A stretch of DNA of 64,000 bases from Acinetobacter sp. UBA3106 (GCA_002365595.1 DFAM01000016.1:173547-237546); one strand, 5' to 3'. Numbered from the stretch's first letter, positions 26,081 to 36,411 are shown. Program-made: numbers and translations. The notes: generated by a model not told the origin, from the letters alone.

Positions 26081-27636
26081 GAACTTACTTTGATAAGCTG
26101 TTAAATTCATCTCAACAACACAAGCAGCTCCCTTTTATTTATCCCTTTTTAATTTCGCTTTTTTCAGGTGCTGTGTTCAGTTTTGCACTGGCGCCTTATT
26201 ATTACTGGTGGCTGGCCCTGCTGTCTCCAGCCTTACTCTACGCGTCATTGCGTAAACGCTCTGCGCCACAAGCCTTTTTCATTGGCTGGGCTTATGGTTT
26301 TGGCTTGTGGTTTGTCGGTGCCTTCTGGTTATATACCTCAATCCATGTCTATGGTGATACCAGTGCTTTCTTAAGTGTACTGATGATTGCCTTTATGGCC
26401 TTGGTCATGGGTTTATTTACCGCATTGCAAACCTGGATCTACCGTCGCTTTTTCTCGGAAACACCGCTAACTTTTGCCCCATTATGGGTATTTTTTGAAT
26501 GGGCAAAGACCTGGGTATTTACCGGTTTTCCATGGTTATTTGTCGGTTATGCCTTTACCGAGCGTTTTCTGGATGGCTATGCGCCCTTATTCGGAATTTT
26601 CGGTGTTTCGTTTGTGGTCATTATACTGGCCTGCGCACTGGTCGAAATTCTAAATAAACGCCTGTTCTGGGTCATTCCTTCAGCCATTTTACTGCTGGGT
26701 GCCTGGGGAGCTTCTTATCTTCAATTTGTTGAAGAAAAAGATGAGAAACCACTTTCCGTTTCCCTGATTCAAGGCAATATTCCGCAAGACCTGAAATGGC
26801 TGACTGAATATCAGGTCAAGACCTTGATGATCTATGCCAACTTAAGCCGGACTGAATGGGGACGTGATCTGATCGTTTGGCCGGAATCTTCCATTCCCAT
26901 GTTCCAGACTGATATAGAACCCTTTTTAGATGCCATGAAAGTTCAGGCCAATAAAACGGGAACTGCCTGGGTCTCCGGTATTCCTTATTGGGATTTGAAA
27001 GAATCAAAAACTGAACAACGCCCGATGTACTACAACAGTATTATGGCTTCGGGTGATGAATCTGAAGGCTTGTATAAAAAGCAGCGTTTAGTGCCGTTTG
27101 GTGAATACGTTCCTTTATCGGGCTGGCTGAGCTGGGTACTGCCTGCTTTACAGAATGACCCTTCTATGAGCGGTTTTTCTCGTGGAGCACGTGACCAGAA
27201 ACCACTCGATATTAAAAACCATGCGCTGGGTGCTGCGATCTGTTATGAAGTGGCTTATCCCAACCTGACCCGTCGCAACGCCAGCCAAAGCGATTACCTG
27301 GTCACCGTTTCCAATGATGCCTGGTTTACCGGAACGGCAGGACCTTGGCAACATTTACAAATGGTGCAAATGCGCGCTAAAGAAAATGGACGCTGGTTTA
27401 TTCGTGCTACCAATACTGGTGTAACAGCCTTTATTGATCACAACGGGCATATTGTGAAACAGGCACCGACTGATCAAACAGCGATTCTTCGTGGTGAATT
27501 GCCTGCGATGCAGGGCGAAACCTTGTATATGCGTCTGAGTGACTGGCCTATTCTGGGTTTCTCATTGTTATTGTTAATTCTAGGTTGGATTTACCGTCCA
27601 CGTCAGGTGGATATCTCGTTTAAATCACGGCGTTAG
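26077..27636 (+). CDS. lnt: Apolipoprotein N-acyltransferase
   Basis: A 519-residue inner-membrane enzyme that adds the third acyl chain to lipoproteins. Residues about 20-215 contain six to seven transmembrane helices, followed by a periplasmic nitrilase-like domain and a last C-terminal helix (about 485-505). The catalytic triad is visible: Glu in VWPESSIPMF, Lys in KKQRLVPFGEY and Cys in AAICYEVAYP. It overlaps corC by four bases and forms an operon with it. Confidence 0.95.
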   Translation: MRTYFDKLLNSSQQHKQLPFIYPFLISLFSGAVFSFALAPYYYWWLALLSPALLYASLRKRSAPQAFFIGWAYGFGLWFVGAFWLYTSIHVYGDTSAFLSVLMIAFMALVMGLFTALQTWIYRRFFSETPLTFAPLWVFFEWAKTWVFTGFPWLFVGYAFTERFLDGYAPLFGIFGVSFVVIILACALVEILNKRLFWVIPSAILLLGAWGASYLQFVEEKDEKPLSVSLIQGNIPQDLKWLTEYQVKTLMIYANLSRTEWGRDLIVWPESSIPMFQTDIEPFLDAMKVQANKTGTAWVSGIPYWDLKESKTEQRPMYYNSIMASGDESEGLYKKQRLVPFGEYVPLSGWLSWVLPALQNDPSMSGFSRGARDQKPLDIKNHALGAAICYEVAYPNLTRRNASQSDYLVTVSNDAWFTGTAGPWQHLQMVQMRAKENGRWFIRATNTGVTAFIDHNGHIVKQAPTDQTAILRGELPAMQGETLYMRLSDWPILGFSLLLLILGWIYRPRQVDISFKSRR

Positions 27637-27647
27637 CTTTAAGTGTT

Positions 27648-27750
27648 CCCTCTCCTCTTAGGAGAGGGCTAGGGAGAGGTAAATTATTTATGATTAATCG
27701 CCCTCATCCTCTTGCGGAATATATTCTTTATCCCAGAGAGAGAAAGAATA
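27648..27750. repeat. Small dispersed-type repeat with CCCTCTCCT hairpin
   Basis: It begins with a perfect 9-bp hairpin CCCTCTCCT/AGGAGAGGG (27648-27668) followed by CTAGGGAGAGG and later CGCCCTCATCCTC. The layout resembles short intergenic repeats often seen in gammaproteobacterial genomes. Only one copy is in the window. Limits are approximate. Confidence 0.4.
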
Positions 27751-27760
27751 AAAAGGCACT

Positions 27761-27789
27761 AAAAACCGAGGTCAATGCCTCGGTTTTTT
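27761..27789. terminator. Bidirectional terminator
   Basis: AAAAACCGAGG pairs with CCTCGGTTTTTT around a 6-base loop. It lies between lnt and a convergent small membrane protein gene. Confidence 0.9.
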
Positions 27790-27801
27790 ATCGAACTTAA
27801 T

Positions 27802-28137
27802 TTATAGCTGAGTCACCAAATACGACATCATGCCAGTTAAAAATAGCATGGGAATATAACGATAAATTTTTACAACACTGTGCTCTAAGGCTGAAGCATG
27901 TTCTTGTTTTAAGTTTAATACAGTGGCTTTTAATGCAGACCAGAAACACAAAACGAATAATGCGCTCAATACACTAATTGCAAAAAAGCCTACCATGATC
28001 TGGCTGCTTCCTTCCGTTGCATTCCATAAAGTGAAAATGCCCTGACTGATCGGAAGCAAACTTAAAATTAAAAGAACAGACTTGAGCATTGCCCAGTGAA
28101 ATTGATTAATTTCATCCGATATGATTAATGCTTTCAT
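27802..28137 (-). CDS. Small inner-membrane protein, unknown
   Basis: A 111-residue protein with three hydrophobic segments (about 17-36, 47-69 and 92-110) and a basic/acidic loop in between. No domain is recognised. The longer frame is rejected because GGGGAGAATGG lies just before the ATG at 28137. It stands alone. Confidence 0.65.
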   Translation of the reverse strand: MKALIISDEINQFHWAMLKSVLLILSLLPISQGIFTLWNATEGSSQIMVGFFAISVLSALFVLCFWSALKATVLNLKQEHASALEHSVVKIYRYIPMLFLTGMMSYLVTQL

Positions 28138-28341
28138 TCCATTCTCCCCGGCAAAATTGTTGCCATTTAGAACATTATGCAAGCTTTTGAATAAATAGAA
28201 AGTCTAATTCAATCCCCATTTAAGTATTATTGTAACTATCAAATATGGGAATAATTCTTATTATAACTCTCAAACAACGACTATTATACTAAATTATTAA
28301 AATTCAATAACTTAAAATATATTTTATAATTAAGATTTATT

Positions 28342-28384
28342 ATCACTTCACTTAGTATTGATCCATTAGATTAAGTGAAGTGAT
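28342..28384. repeat. 13-bp perfect inverted repeat after gspG
   Basis: ATCACTTCACTTA pairs with TAAGTGAAGTGAT around a 17-base loop in an AT-rich region. Neither side has a clear T run, so it may be a weak terminator, an mRNA 3'-end stabiliser or an operator. Confidence 0.5.
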
Positions 28385-28420
28385 ATATTCTATTAACTCA
28401 AAATAAATAATGATTTTGAA

Positions 28421-28858
28421 TTAAGGTTGATAATAAATATCGGCATCTGTTCCTTCACCGCCTTCTTTGCCATCAGCACCAAAAGAATATAAATCGAATG
28501 CACGGCCTTCCGCACCGGGAATCACATATTGAATATCATTATCCCAACTGTCTTTTGGATAGCCACCTTTGACATAACCACCCGGCATCCAGTTTTTAGC
28601 CGAAGCCGGCTGATTCACAAGTGCATCTAAACCGCCATCCTGCATAGAAGGATATTTACCATTATCCAGTTTATATTGGTCTAAAGCACCTGCTACCCCT
28701 TTTAAGGTAATGGCAGAAGTATCCACCTTGGCTTTTTCACCACGCCCCATCACATTAGGAACAATCAGCGCCGCCAATACGCCTAAAATTACAATCACCA
28801 CCATCACTTCAATGAGGGTAAAGCCAGACTGCTTCACTTGATATCGTTTCCCTTGCAT
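28421..28858 (-). CDS. gspG: Type II secretion major pseudopilin GspG
   Basis: A 145-residue type II secretion pseudopilin. A short basic leader MQGKRYQVKQSG is cut before FTLIEVMVVIVILGVLAALIVPNVMGR, the hydrophobic assembly helix. The C-terminal part has the GspG pattern (LDNGKYPSMQDGGLDAL.. DSWDNDIQYVIPG.. FDLYSFGADGKEGGEGTDADI), including the calcium-binding loop. An upstream in-frame ATG exists, but the shorter leader and GAGAGTGAG favour 28858. It follows gspF by 45 bases. Confidence 0.95.
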   Translation of the reverse strand: MQGKRYQVKQSGFTLIEVMVVIVILGVLAALIVPNVMGRGEKAKVDTSAITLKGVAGALDQYKLDNGKYPSMQDGGLDALVNQPASAKNWMPGGYVKGGYPKDSWDNDIQYVIPGAEGRAFDLYSFGADGKEGGEGTDADIYYQP

Positions 28859-28903
28859 CTCACTCTCTCGCACAATCATTATCTTTATAAAATGTAAAAT
28901 CAG

Positions 28904-30109
28904 TTAAATCATATTGTTCATATTCACAATCGGCAACATCACCGCGATCACAATCACTAAAACGATACTTGCCATTAACACCAACATTAACGGTTCAAGT
29001 AGTGCAAGAAGTGTTGAAATCAGGGTTGTGACTTCCCGATCCTGCATGGTCGAGGCACGCTCCAGCATTCGATCCAGCTCACCTGAGGTTTCACCACTTT
29101 TGATCATTTGTACCATCATCGGTGGGAAATAACCACTGCGCTCCAGTTGCGTTGCCAGATTGCCACCTTCGGTGACTTTCTCCGCTGCCAGATTGACCGA
29201 ATCACGGATCACCCAGTTATTGCTCACTGCAGCGCCAATTTTAAGGGCATCCACCAAAGGCACACCGGATTGGGTCAAAATCGACAAGGTACTGGCAAAA
29301 CGTGCTGCATTTATACCACGCGATAATTTACCAAATAATGGCAATTTGAGGGTTAAACGGTCAAAAGCATAATGCCCGGCAGATGTTCTTAAAAAACGCG
29401 CCAAAGCAATAAAACCAAGCACACTTGCCACCAGCAAAAATGGCCAGGCCACCCGGATAAAATCGCTGGCTTTCATTAGTGCCACCGTAATCCATGGTAA
29501 GGCACCCTTACTTTGATCAAACGTCTTTACAATATCGGGAACCACATAGGTCATCAGCCCCATCACAATCGCAAAGGACATCAGCATGAGAATAATCGGA
29601 TAAATCATCGCACCCTGCACTTTTTTCTGCATGGCAAAGCGGTTTTCAGTGTAATCTGCCAACTGATCCAGAATTAAATCCAGATGTCCCGAACGTTCAC
29701 CTGCGGCAATGGTGGCAATATATAAGTCAGGTAAACGTCCGGCTTGCTGCAAGGCATTGGCCAGAGAATGTCCTTCCATGACTTTGGAGCGCACCGACAT
29801 CAGCAAATTCTGTACATGAGCTTTTTCACTTTGCTTGCCTACAGCACGCAGCGCCTCCTCTAAAGGAATGGCAGCTGCCACCAGCACTGAAAGTTGACGA
29901 GTAAATAGTGCCAAATCATAGGCGGTGATTTTTTTCTGAAACCAGCCTGCTGAGTGATGTTTATCTTTTTGCTCAACCGGATCAACCGTCACTGGAATCA
30001 GCTCTTTGTCTCTGAGCTGTTGACGGATTTGACGTGCAGAATCACCCTCTAGCACGCCTTTTTGCTGCTTCCCTGAAGCATCAATGGCAGTAAATTGGTA
30101 TGCAGGCAT
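28904..30109 (-). CDS. gspF: Type II secretion inner-membrane platform protein GspF
   Basis: A 401-residue protein with two T2SSF domains (about 70-190 and 275-395) and three transmembrane helices. Features such as PAYQFTAIDASGKQQKGVLEGDSARQIRQQLR at the start and GERSGHLDLILDQLADY are typical of GspF rather than PilC. It anchors the secretion ATPase GspE. Only gspF and gspG occur here; the other gsp genes are elsewhere, as is usual in Acinetobacter. Confidence 0.94.
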   Translation of the reverse strand: MPAYQFTAIDASGKQQKGVLEGDSARQIRQQLRDKELIPVTVDPVEQKDKHHSAGWFQKKITAYDLALFTRQLSVLVAAAIPLEEALRAVGKQSEKAHVQNLLMSVRSKVMEGHSLANALQQAGRLPDLYIATIAAGERSGHLDLILDQLADYTENRFAMQKKVQGAMIYPIILMLMSFAIVMGLMTYVVPDIVKTFDQSKGALPWITVALMKASDFIRVAWPFLLVASVLGFIALARFLRTSAGHYAFDRLTLKLPLFGKLSRGINAARFASTLSILTQSGVPLVDALKIGAAVSNNWVIRDSVNLAAEKVTEGGNLATQLERSGYFPPMMVQMIKSGETSGELDRMLERASTMQDREVTTLISTLLALLEPLMLVLMASIVLVIVIAVMLPIVNMNNMI

Positions 30110-30261
30110 TGTGATGCTCTAATTTTCTAAAATTTCCTTCAGCGCTGTTGCGTCTGACCACCAAAATCATTCATATTCTGAGATATAAATGATTTGTTCA
30201 CTCTAACATAACTCGATCTTGAGCACGACGAAATTTGATCAGGACCTTTTGACCCTTATTT

Positions 30262-32484
30262 ATGCCAAATACACCATCGACGCCAACTGACATTTATCGT
30301 ATTCGTGTTGCTGTACCTGTACATATCTATGACTGTTTCGATTACACCGTAACAGCTGAACAATATCAGCAAGCTGAAGTCGGAGCACGTGTTGCCGTGT
30401 CATTCGGACGGCAAAATCTGGTCGGGATTATTGTTGAAAAATTACCAGCAGATACTCCGATTGATCCACATTTTAAGCTCAAAGCCATTACCGAGTTGCT
30501 GGACGACCAAGCGCTTTTAGATCAAAAAACCTTAAACTTGCTCACCTGGTCAGCACAATATTATCAATTTCCGATTGGAGAAGTTTTTCAAAGTGCCTTG
30601 CCCACCTTTCTACGCCAGGGTAAACCGTATAATTTATTGGCCCGCATGTGGAAAGTTTTGGATTTAGCTGCTGAAGCCAAAGTGACACGTTCCGAAAAAC
30701 AGCAACAAGCCTATAAAATTCTGAAATTACATCCTCAGGGAACCACAGAAAATATTTTAAATCTGGCCGGCATTGAAACGGCGACACTCAGAGCTCTGGA
30801 AAAAAAAGCCATTGTGGAGTGTGTGCTGGAAAATCAGGATTTTAGTCCGCAACCGGTCACACTGGCGCAAATGCCACTCACGGCCAATGAAGATCAAAAG
30901 CATGCCATTCAACAGGTATTGAAAGCACAGAAAAAATATCAGGCCTTTTTACTCGATGGCCTTACCGGTAGCGGCAAAACTGAAGTCTATTTACAGATCA
31001 TGCAAGAGGTGCTGAAACAAGGTAAACAGGTCTTGGTTTTAGTGCCTGAAATTGGTTTAACACCACAAACCATTAGCCGTTTCCAGTCGCGCTTTCACGG
31101 CCATATTGTGCTGCTGCATTCTGGGCTGAATGACTCTAAACGCTTACAAGCCTGGCAAGCGGCGCAAACCGGTAAAGCCTCGATTATTTTAGGTACCCGT
31201 TCTGCCATTTACACCCCGCTGCCTAATCTAGGCTTGATTATTCTCGATGAAGAACACGATCTTTCATTTAAACAGCAGGAAGGTTTTCGCTATCACGCCC
31301 GTGATGTCGCGATGTATCGGGCTCATTTACAAAGCTGTCCGATTATTTTGGGTTCAGCTACCCCGAGTATCGAAAGTTATGCACTGGCAGAATCGGGGAA
31401 AATGACCCGTTTAGAGCTGAATCAGCGGGCTGGTGTAGCACTGATGCCCAAGATTCATCTGATTGATCTGAAAATTGCACAAAAACAGAATGGCATCAGT
31501 CAAAGCCTGATTGATGAAATTCAAAAACGGCTGGATAAAAAAGAACAAGTATTGGTGTTTTTAAACCGCCGTGGTTATGCTCCGGTGTTGATTTGTGAAA
31601 GCTGTGCCTGGCAAGCGAAGTGTCCGCATTGTGATGCCAATTTTACCGTGCATCGCCAGCCTTATCAGCATTTGCATTGTCACCATTGTGGCAGTATTCA
31701 TCGTATGCCCGATCATTGTCCGCAGTGCAAGCATACGGAACTGAAATCCATTGGCCTGGGCACAGCTAAAGTGGAAGAACACTTGCAACAATTATTCCCC
31801 AATTTCGATGTGATTCGGGTCGATCGCGATTCCACCAGCCGGGTCGGGAGCTGGCAAAAAATTTATGACAAAATCCAGAAAAGTGAACCGATTATTTTAC
31901 TCGGCACGCAAATGCTGGCCAAAGGACACCATTTTCCTTATGTCACTTTAGTGGCTATTTTGGATATTGATTCAGGTTTGCTCAGCGTGGATTTTCGTGC
32001 TACCGAACGCACGGCGCAACTGATTATCCAAGTCGCTGGCCGTGCCGGACGGGGTGAACGCAAAGGTGAAGTGTATTTACAAACCCTGAGACCCGATCAT
32101 CCCCTACTCAATACCTTAATTGAAAAAGATTACCGGCATTTTGCTAAGCAAACCTTAACAGAACGTCAATCAGCACTGTTACCGCCTTTTCGCTATGCAG
32201 CACTGATTCGCTGTGAATCGAAAAGTCAGGAACAAAACCAGGAATTTTTACAGCAGCATGCCCAAGCGCTCAGACAGATTTCTGAAAACCTGATTGATAT
32301 CTGGGGACCGATTCCCGCCCCAATGGAACGTAAAGCCGGGCGTTATCAGGCGCATATGGTACTGTTATCGCAAGATCGTGCCCGATTACATTTTTATATT
32401 CGTGCCTGGTGGCAAAACATGTTGCATCAAAAGCCCTCAACCATGAAACTTACACTGGATATAGACCCTCAGGAATTAAGCTAA
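30262..32484 (+). CDS. priA: Primosomal replication helicase PriA
   Basis: A 740-residue 3'-to-5' helicase that restarts stalled replication forks. An N-terminal 3'-DNA-binding domain (about 10-105) is followed by a helicase core with Walker A GLTGSGKTEV and DEEHD box. The zinc-binding insertion has eight cysteines (CESCAWQAKCPHCDA.. CHHCGS.. CPQCK). The C-terminal helicase and S10-like parts follow. The start has no good ribosome site within 15 bases, so translation may be weak or the start may lie elsewhere. Confidence 0.95.
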   Translation: MPNTPSTPTDIYRIRVAVPVHIYDCFDYTVTAEQYQQAEVGARVAVSFGRQNLVGIIVEKLPADTPIDPHFKLKAITELLDDQALLDQKTLNLLTWSAQYYQFPIGEVFQSALPTFLRQGKPYNLLARMWKVLDLAAEAKVTRSEKQQQAYKILKLHPQGTTENILNLAGIETATLRALEKKAIVECVLENQDFSPQPVTLAQMPLTANEDQKHAIQQVLKAQKKYQAFLLDGLTGSGKTEVYLQIMQEVLKQGKQVLVLVPEIGLTPQTISRFQSRFHGHIVLLHSGLNDSKRLQAWQAAQTGKASIILGTRSAIYTPLPNLGLIILDEEHDLSFKQQEGFRYHARDVAMYRAHLQSCPIILGSATPSIESYALAESGKMTRLELNQRAGVALMPKIHLIDLKIAQKQNGISQSLIDEIQKRLDKKEQVLVFLNRRGYAPVLICESCAWQAKCPHCDANFTVHRQPYQHLHCHHCGSIHRMPDHCPQCKHTELKSIGLGTAKVEEHLQQLFPNFDVIRVDRDSTSRVGSWQKIYDKIQKSEPIILLGTQMLAKGHHFPYVTLVAILDIDSGLLSVDFRATERTAQLIIQVAGRAGRGERKGEVYLQTLRPDHPLLNTLIEKDYRHFAKQTLTERQSALLPPFRYAALIRCESKSQEQNQEFLQQHAQALRQISENLIDIWGPIPAPMERKAGRYQAHMVLLSQDRARLHFYIRAWWQNMLHQKPSTMKLTLDIDPQELS

Positions 32485-32543
32485 GCCAAAGTTCATGCTT
32501 TGCTCAATTTTTTTGAAATGAGAATAAATTCTAGGACGGATCG

Positions 32544-34385
32544 ATGTCGTTACTGTTACAAATTACGATTTTCCTTGGTGCTTCGCTACTCTTGGTTCCC
32601 TTAGCCAAGCGCTTTGGCATTGCCACCGTACTCGGCTATTTGTTTACCGGTATTTTGCTCGGTCCCAGCGTATTCAATCTGGCCAGTGACCCGGAAGCGA
32701 TTCAGGAACTGGCTGAATTTGGCGTTATTTTGTTGATGTTCATTATTGGTCTGGAGCTACGTCCACAACGACTGTGGGAAATGCGTAAATCGATCTTTTT
32801 GATGGGTAGCTTGCAGGTCGGTATCAGCGGCATTATTCTGGCCCTACTGATCTTTTTTGCCTTAAACCAGAGTCTTTCTGCCAGCTTTGTGATTGGCATG
32901 GCACTGGCCCTTTCCTCTACAGCTTTTGTCCTACAATTGCTTTCAGAAAAGCAGCAACTGAATACCACCTTCGGGCAGCAATCGTTTTCTATTTTACTAT
33001 TCCAAGATATCGCCGCTATTCCGCTCTTAGCGATTATTCCATTACTGGCCGGTACTGAATCAACCCATCATGGCGTTGCCTATTTCGCTGCAATCATTGC
33101 GACCTTTAGCGGTTTGTTCCTGTTTAGCCGCTATATGATGCGTCCTTTCTTCCGCTTTGTGGCCAAAAGTGGCGCACATGAACTGATTACAGCGGTCGGT
33201 TTGTTTATTGTCTTGGGCGTGGTTGCACTGATGGATGTGCTCGGCATCAGTACCACTTTGGGGGCTTTCTTAACTGGGGTACTATTGGCAGATTCCGAAT
33301 TTCGTCACGAACTTGAAGCCAGCATTGCGCCCTTTAAAGGACTGTTACTGGGTCTGTTCTTTATGACGGTTGGCATGACCACCCAATTATCCCTGCTGGT
33401 TGATATGCCGTGGCTGATTATTGGCGGTGCATTCATTTTAATGCTGGTGAAAAGCGTCACCCTGACTGCCATTGCCCGTTATTTAAAATATTCATGGCGC
33501 AACAGCTTGCTGCTGGCGACCTGTTTATCTCAAGGTGGTGAATTTGCCTTTGTGGTGCTGAAAGTTGCCAGTAGTGAAAAAGTCATCACCCAGGCGATGC
33601 TTGAGCCTATCACATTGATTGTGACCCTTTCCATGGTGCTCACCCCAATGCTGTACTGGCTGATTAGCCGCTGGATTATTCCATTCATTGATAAAGAAAA
33701 AACTCCTGTTTATGATGAAATTCCCGATACGCATAACCCGATGATCATTGCCGGTTTTGGCCGTTTCGGACAGATCATAGCCCGTATTGCCCATTTACAG
33801 CACCAGTCGTTTACCGCTATCGACAGTAATCTGGAAAAAGTCGATTTCGTGCGAAATTATGGCGGTACGGTATACTATGGGGATGCCACACAACCCGATA
33901 TCTTACGTTCCGCCGGCATTGAACACGCCAAAGTCTTTGTACTTGCGATTGATGATATTGAAGACTCGATGAATGTGGCACGTCATATTCGCTTGAACTA
34001 TCCCCAGCTAAAACTTTTAGTGCGTGCCCGAGACCGTCATCATGTGCATTTACTGCGGGATTTAGGTGTCGAACATATCTGGCGTGAAACGTATTTATCC
34101 TCCCTCGGGATGGCTTATTGCGCTTTACGTGAGTTAGATGTGAACGAAGAAGATGCGTATAAGAGTATCGAACTGTTCCGTGATTACGATGAGAAATTAT
34201 TGCTTCAACAACAACGGGTTTATACTGATGAGCAGAAGATTTATGAAACCCATCGTAATGCGCTAGCAGAACTGGAACATTTATTTGAAAGCGATGCCCA
34301 GATTCGTCAAGAACCGATTGGCGTCAATTTGCAACGCGGCTTAGCACATCAGCGTATTGATGTCACAAGAGATGATAGTAACTAG
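32544..34385 (+). CDS. CPA2 cation:proton antiporter with RCK domain (KefB/KefC/YbaL type)
   Basis: A 613-residue inner-membrane protein. The first ~380 residues form about 12 membrane helices with the Na+/H+ exchanger fold. Residues about 398-520 form a TrkA-N (RCK) domain with GFGRFGQIIAR, which binds NAD(H) or a related ligand. The layout matches glutathione-gated K+ efflux systems and YbaL. The gating ligand cannot be told. AGGACGGATCG precedes the ATG. It follows priA by 59 bases and could be co-transcribed. Confidence 0.92.
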   Translation: MSLLLQITIFLGASLLLVPLAKRFGIATVLGYLFTGILLGPSVFNLASDPEAIQELAEFGVILLMFIIGLELRPQRLWEMRKSIFLMGSLQVGISGIILALLIFFALNQSLSASFVIGMALALSSTAFVLQLLSEKQQLNTTFGQQSFSILLFQDIAAIPLLAIIPLLAGTESTHHGVAYFAAIIATFSGLFLFSRYMMRPFFRFVAKSGAHELITAVGLFIVLGVVALMDVLGISTTLGAFLTGVLLADSEFRHELEASIAPFKGLLLGLFFMTVGMTTQLSLLVDMPWLIIGGAFILMLVKSVTLTAIARYLKYSWRNSLLLATCLSQGGEFAFVVLKVASSEKVITQAMLEPITLIVTLSMVLTPMLYWLISRWIIPFIDKEKTPVYDEIPDTHNPMIIAGFGRFGQIIARIAHLQHQSFTAIDSNLEKVDFVRNYGGTVYYGDATQPDILRSAGIEHAKVFVLAIDDIEDSMNVARHIRLNYPQLKLLVRARDRHHVHLLRDLGVEHIWRETYLSSLGMAYCALRELDVNEEDAYKSIELFRDYDEKLLLQQQRVYTDEQKIYETHRNALAELEHLFESDAQIRQEPIGVNLQRGLAHQRIDVTRDDSN

Positions 34386-34435
34386 CTTGTGTTTTACAAT
34401 ATAGACACCATTAACACGGGCTATTGGAGAAATTT

Positions 34436-35311
34436 ATGTCTGAATTACGTCAACGCTTTTATATTGAAAATTGCCCGATTCGTGGTGAAGTGGTCCATCT
34501 TGAAAGCGTTTTGCAAACGATTCTTGCGCAACGTGATTATCCGCAAGCCATTCAAATTCTTTTGGGGGAAATGCTCAGTGCCACTGCTTTATTAGCCAGC
34601 ACCCTGAAAATCAAAGGCCGCATCAGCCTGCAAATTCAGGCAGCTGGTACATTCAAATGGGCTATGGCGGAATGTAACCATCGCGGTGAAATCCGAGCTT
34701 CAGCCGATTACGAAGAAGATCCGCGTTTTTTCCAGGCAGAAAACAGCAGCAAGGTGTTGAATGCGCTAGTCAATCCAGTGCTGTTTATTAATATCGAGCC
34801 TGAATTTGGGGAACGCTATCAAGGCATTATTGCGCTCGAGCACGATACCTTGGCCGGTTGTTTAATGCAGTATTATGATTTGTCTGCACAAATTCCAACG
34901 AAAATTGTTTTGGCCAGCACCGCTGAACGCTCAGGTGGTCTGTTGATTCAACTCTTGCCACGTAATAGCGAAGAAGAACAGCAACGTGTGGATGAAGACC
35001 TTTGGCCACGCCTCACCATGCTGACCGAAACTTTAAAAGCGGAAGAACTCACAGATCTTGAACCGACTGAAATTCTGTACCGTCTGTACAATGAGGAAGA
35101 TGTACGCTTGCCTGAAGCGGAACCATTAAGCTTTGGCTGTACCTGTTCTAAAGAACGCTGTGCCAATGCCTTAATTCAAATTGGTGTAGAGGCAGTGCGT
35201 GAAACTTTAGAGTTCCAGAACCCGATTACCATGGATTGCCAGTTCTGTAGCACCCGCTACACTTTTACTGCTGAAGAAGCCTTTGGTTTATTTGGCAAAC
35301 ACCTCAGTTGA
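34436..35311 (+). CDS. hslO: Redox-regulated chaperone Hsp33
   Basis: A 291-residue cytoplasmic holdase activated by oxidation. The N-terminal core is followed by a linker and a C-terminal zinc switch with cysteines in FGCTCSKERC and MDCQFC. The four zinc cysteines (CxC and CxxC) are intact. TTGGAGAAATTT places the start at 34436 (MSELRQRFY). It follows the antiporter gene by 50 bases and ends at a good terminator. Confidence 0.95.
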   Translation: MSELRQRFYIENCPIRGEVVHLESVLQTILAQRDYPQAIQILLGEMLSATALLASTLKIKGRISLQIQAAGTFKWAMAECNHRGEIRASADYEEDPRFFQAENSSKVLNALVNPVLFINIEPEFGERYQGIIALEHDTLAGCLMQYYDLSAQIPTKIVLASTAERSGGLLIQLLPRNSEEEQQRVDEDLWPRLTMLTETLKAEELTDLEPTEILYRLYNEEDVRLPEAEPLSFGCTCSKERCANALIQIGVEAVRETLEFQNPITMDCQFCSTRYTFTAEEAFGLFGKHLS

Positions 35312-35332
35312 TTTTATGCAAGTCAATAAAAT

Positions 35333-35362
35333 AGGGCGGCTATAATAGCTGCTCTTTTTTTT
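35333..35362 (+). terminator. Rho-independent terminator after hslO
   Basis: AGGGCGGCT pairs with AGCTGCTCT (two G-T pairs) around ATAAT, followed by a run of eight or more T. Confidence 0.85.
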
Positions 35363-35446
35363 ATTTTAAAAAATAAAATACCTTATTTTTTATATTGTTT
35401 TTTTACACTTGTATTTAAAATATTTTAGCGTAAAATTTCATTTCAA

Positions 35447-35480
35447 AATAAAGCAAAATAAACTCAAATAATGCTTTATT
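35447..35480. repeat. AT-rich hairpin in the leader of the first DUF2147 gene
   Basis: AATAAAGCA pairs perfectly with TGCTTTATT around a 16-base loop, 44 bases before the gene. It could be a leader hairpin or operator, and is reported only as structure. Confidence 0.4.
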
Positions 35481-35523
35481 TTTAGTGCATAAAAATAAAT
35501 TAATAATTGGGAATATCGACTAT

Positions 35524-35979
35524 ATGAACACAAAAATAATGCTCAGTATATTATTACTTCTGGCCTGTCCCTTTATTCATGCAAAAACACTCGATTTAGT
35601 GGGAATATGGAAAGCCATTGATGACAAAACAGGCTATGCTCGGGCTGACGTTCTTATTACCAAAAAAGAAAATGGCGGCTATCTGGGAACAATTATTAAA
35701 GTCCATGCCATTCCGAACCGTACTGCCCTTGATCATTGTGAAAAATGTAAAGGTGCGCTTAAAAATGCCCCACTGATTGGCTTACCTATTTTGTCAGGTT
35801 TTAAGCAAAATCCTAAAAAAGCAGATGAATTTATTGAAGGTAAGGTACTTGACCCTCTTTCAGGTCATGTCTATCAAGGCAAAGGACGTCTGAATACACG
35901 AGGCAATGTCCTGACCTTACGTGGCTATATTGGCACCAGTTTGCTTGGCCGAACCGTGTCCTGGATTAGAGTGGATTAA
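35524..35979 (+). CDS. DUF2147 secreted protein, copy 1
   Basis: A 151-residue protein with a signal peptide (MNTKIMLSILLLLACPFIHA) and a DUF2147 domain: LVGIWKAIDDKTGYARADVLI, then CEKCKGALKNAPLIGLPIL, EGKVLDPLSGHVYQGKGRL and LRGYIG. The two cysteines in CEKC may form a disulfide. DUF2147 proteins are periplasmic and of unknown role. It is the first of a tandem pair with the gene at 36412. GGGAATATCG is a distant ribosome site. Confidence 0.87.
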   Translation: MNTKIMLSILLLLACPFIHAKTLDLVGIWKAIDDKTGYARADVLITKKENGGYLGTIIKVHAIPNRTALDHCEKCKGALKNAPLIGLPILSGFKQNPKKADEFIEGKVLDPLSGHVYQGKGRLNTRGNVLTLRGYIGTSLLGRTVSWIRVD

Positions 35980-36411
35980 CCATGCTTCACCTTCAGCACA
36001 AGTTTTTACCTCAGCCCGGTTAGGAACTTGTGCAGCCTCTATTTATAATCTTAAATATCTATTCAATTCCGCTCTTATATTCAAGCAATAAATTATCTTT
36101 TATTACCTGTTTATTTATATCAAACGATAAATTTTATTATTAATACCTATAAAAATAATAATATTTCATGCAGTAAATAAAAATGTATTTTACCTTCAGT
36201 TAAAATATCAATTGGTTAAAAACTTAAAGTTTTAATATTCAAATCGGGTACTTTTTAATCAAAAAAAATTCAAAGAATAACCCACATAACACAATCAATT
36301 ATTTATGTGACTTATTTAGCAATTTAACCATTTGATTTTATAGATACTTATCGTTATAAATTAGGCGTTTTACTCTAAAAATATAAAACTTTCAGTTCAA
36401 AGGGGGAATTA
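35980..36411. other. Spacer between the two DUF2147 genes
   Basis: About 430 mostly AT-rich bases. Near its start lies an inverted repeat GCACAAGTT/AACTTGTGC (35996-36033). The rest is low-complexity AT, with no gene seen. Confidence 0.5.
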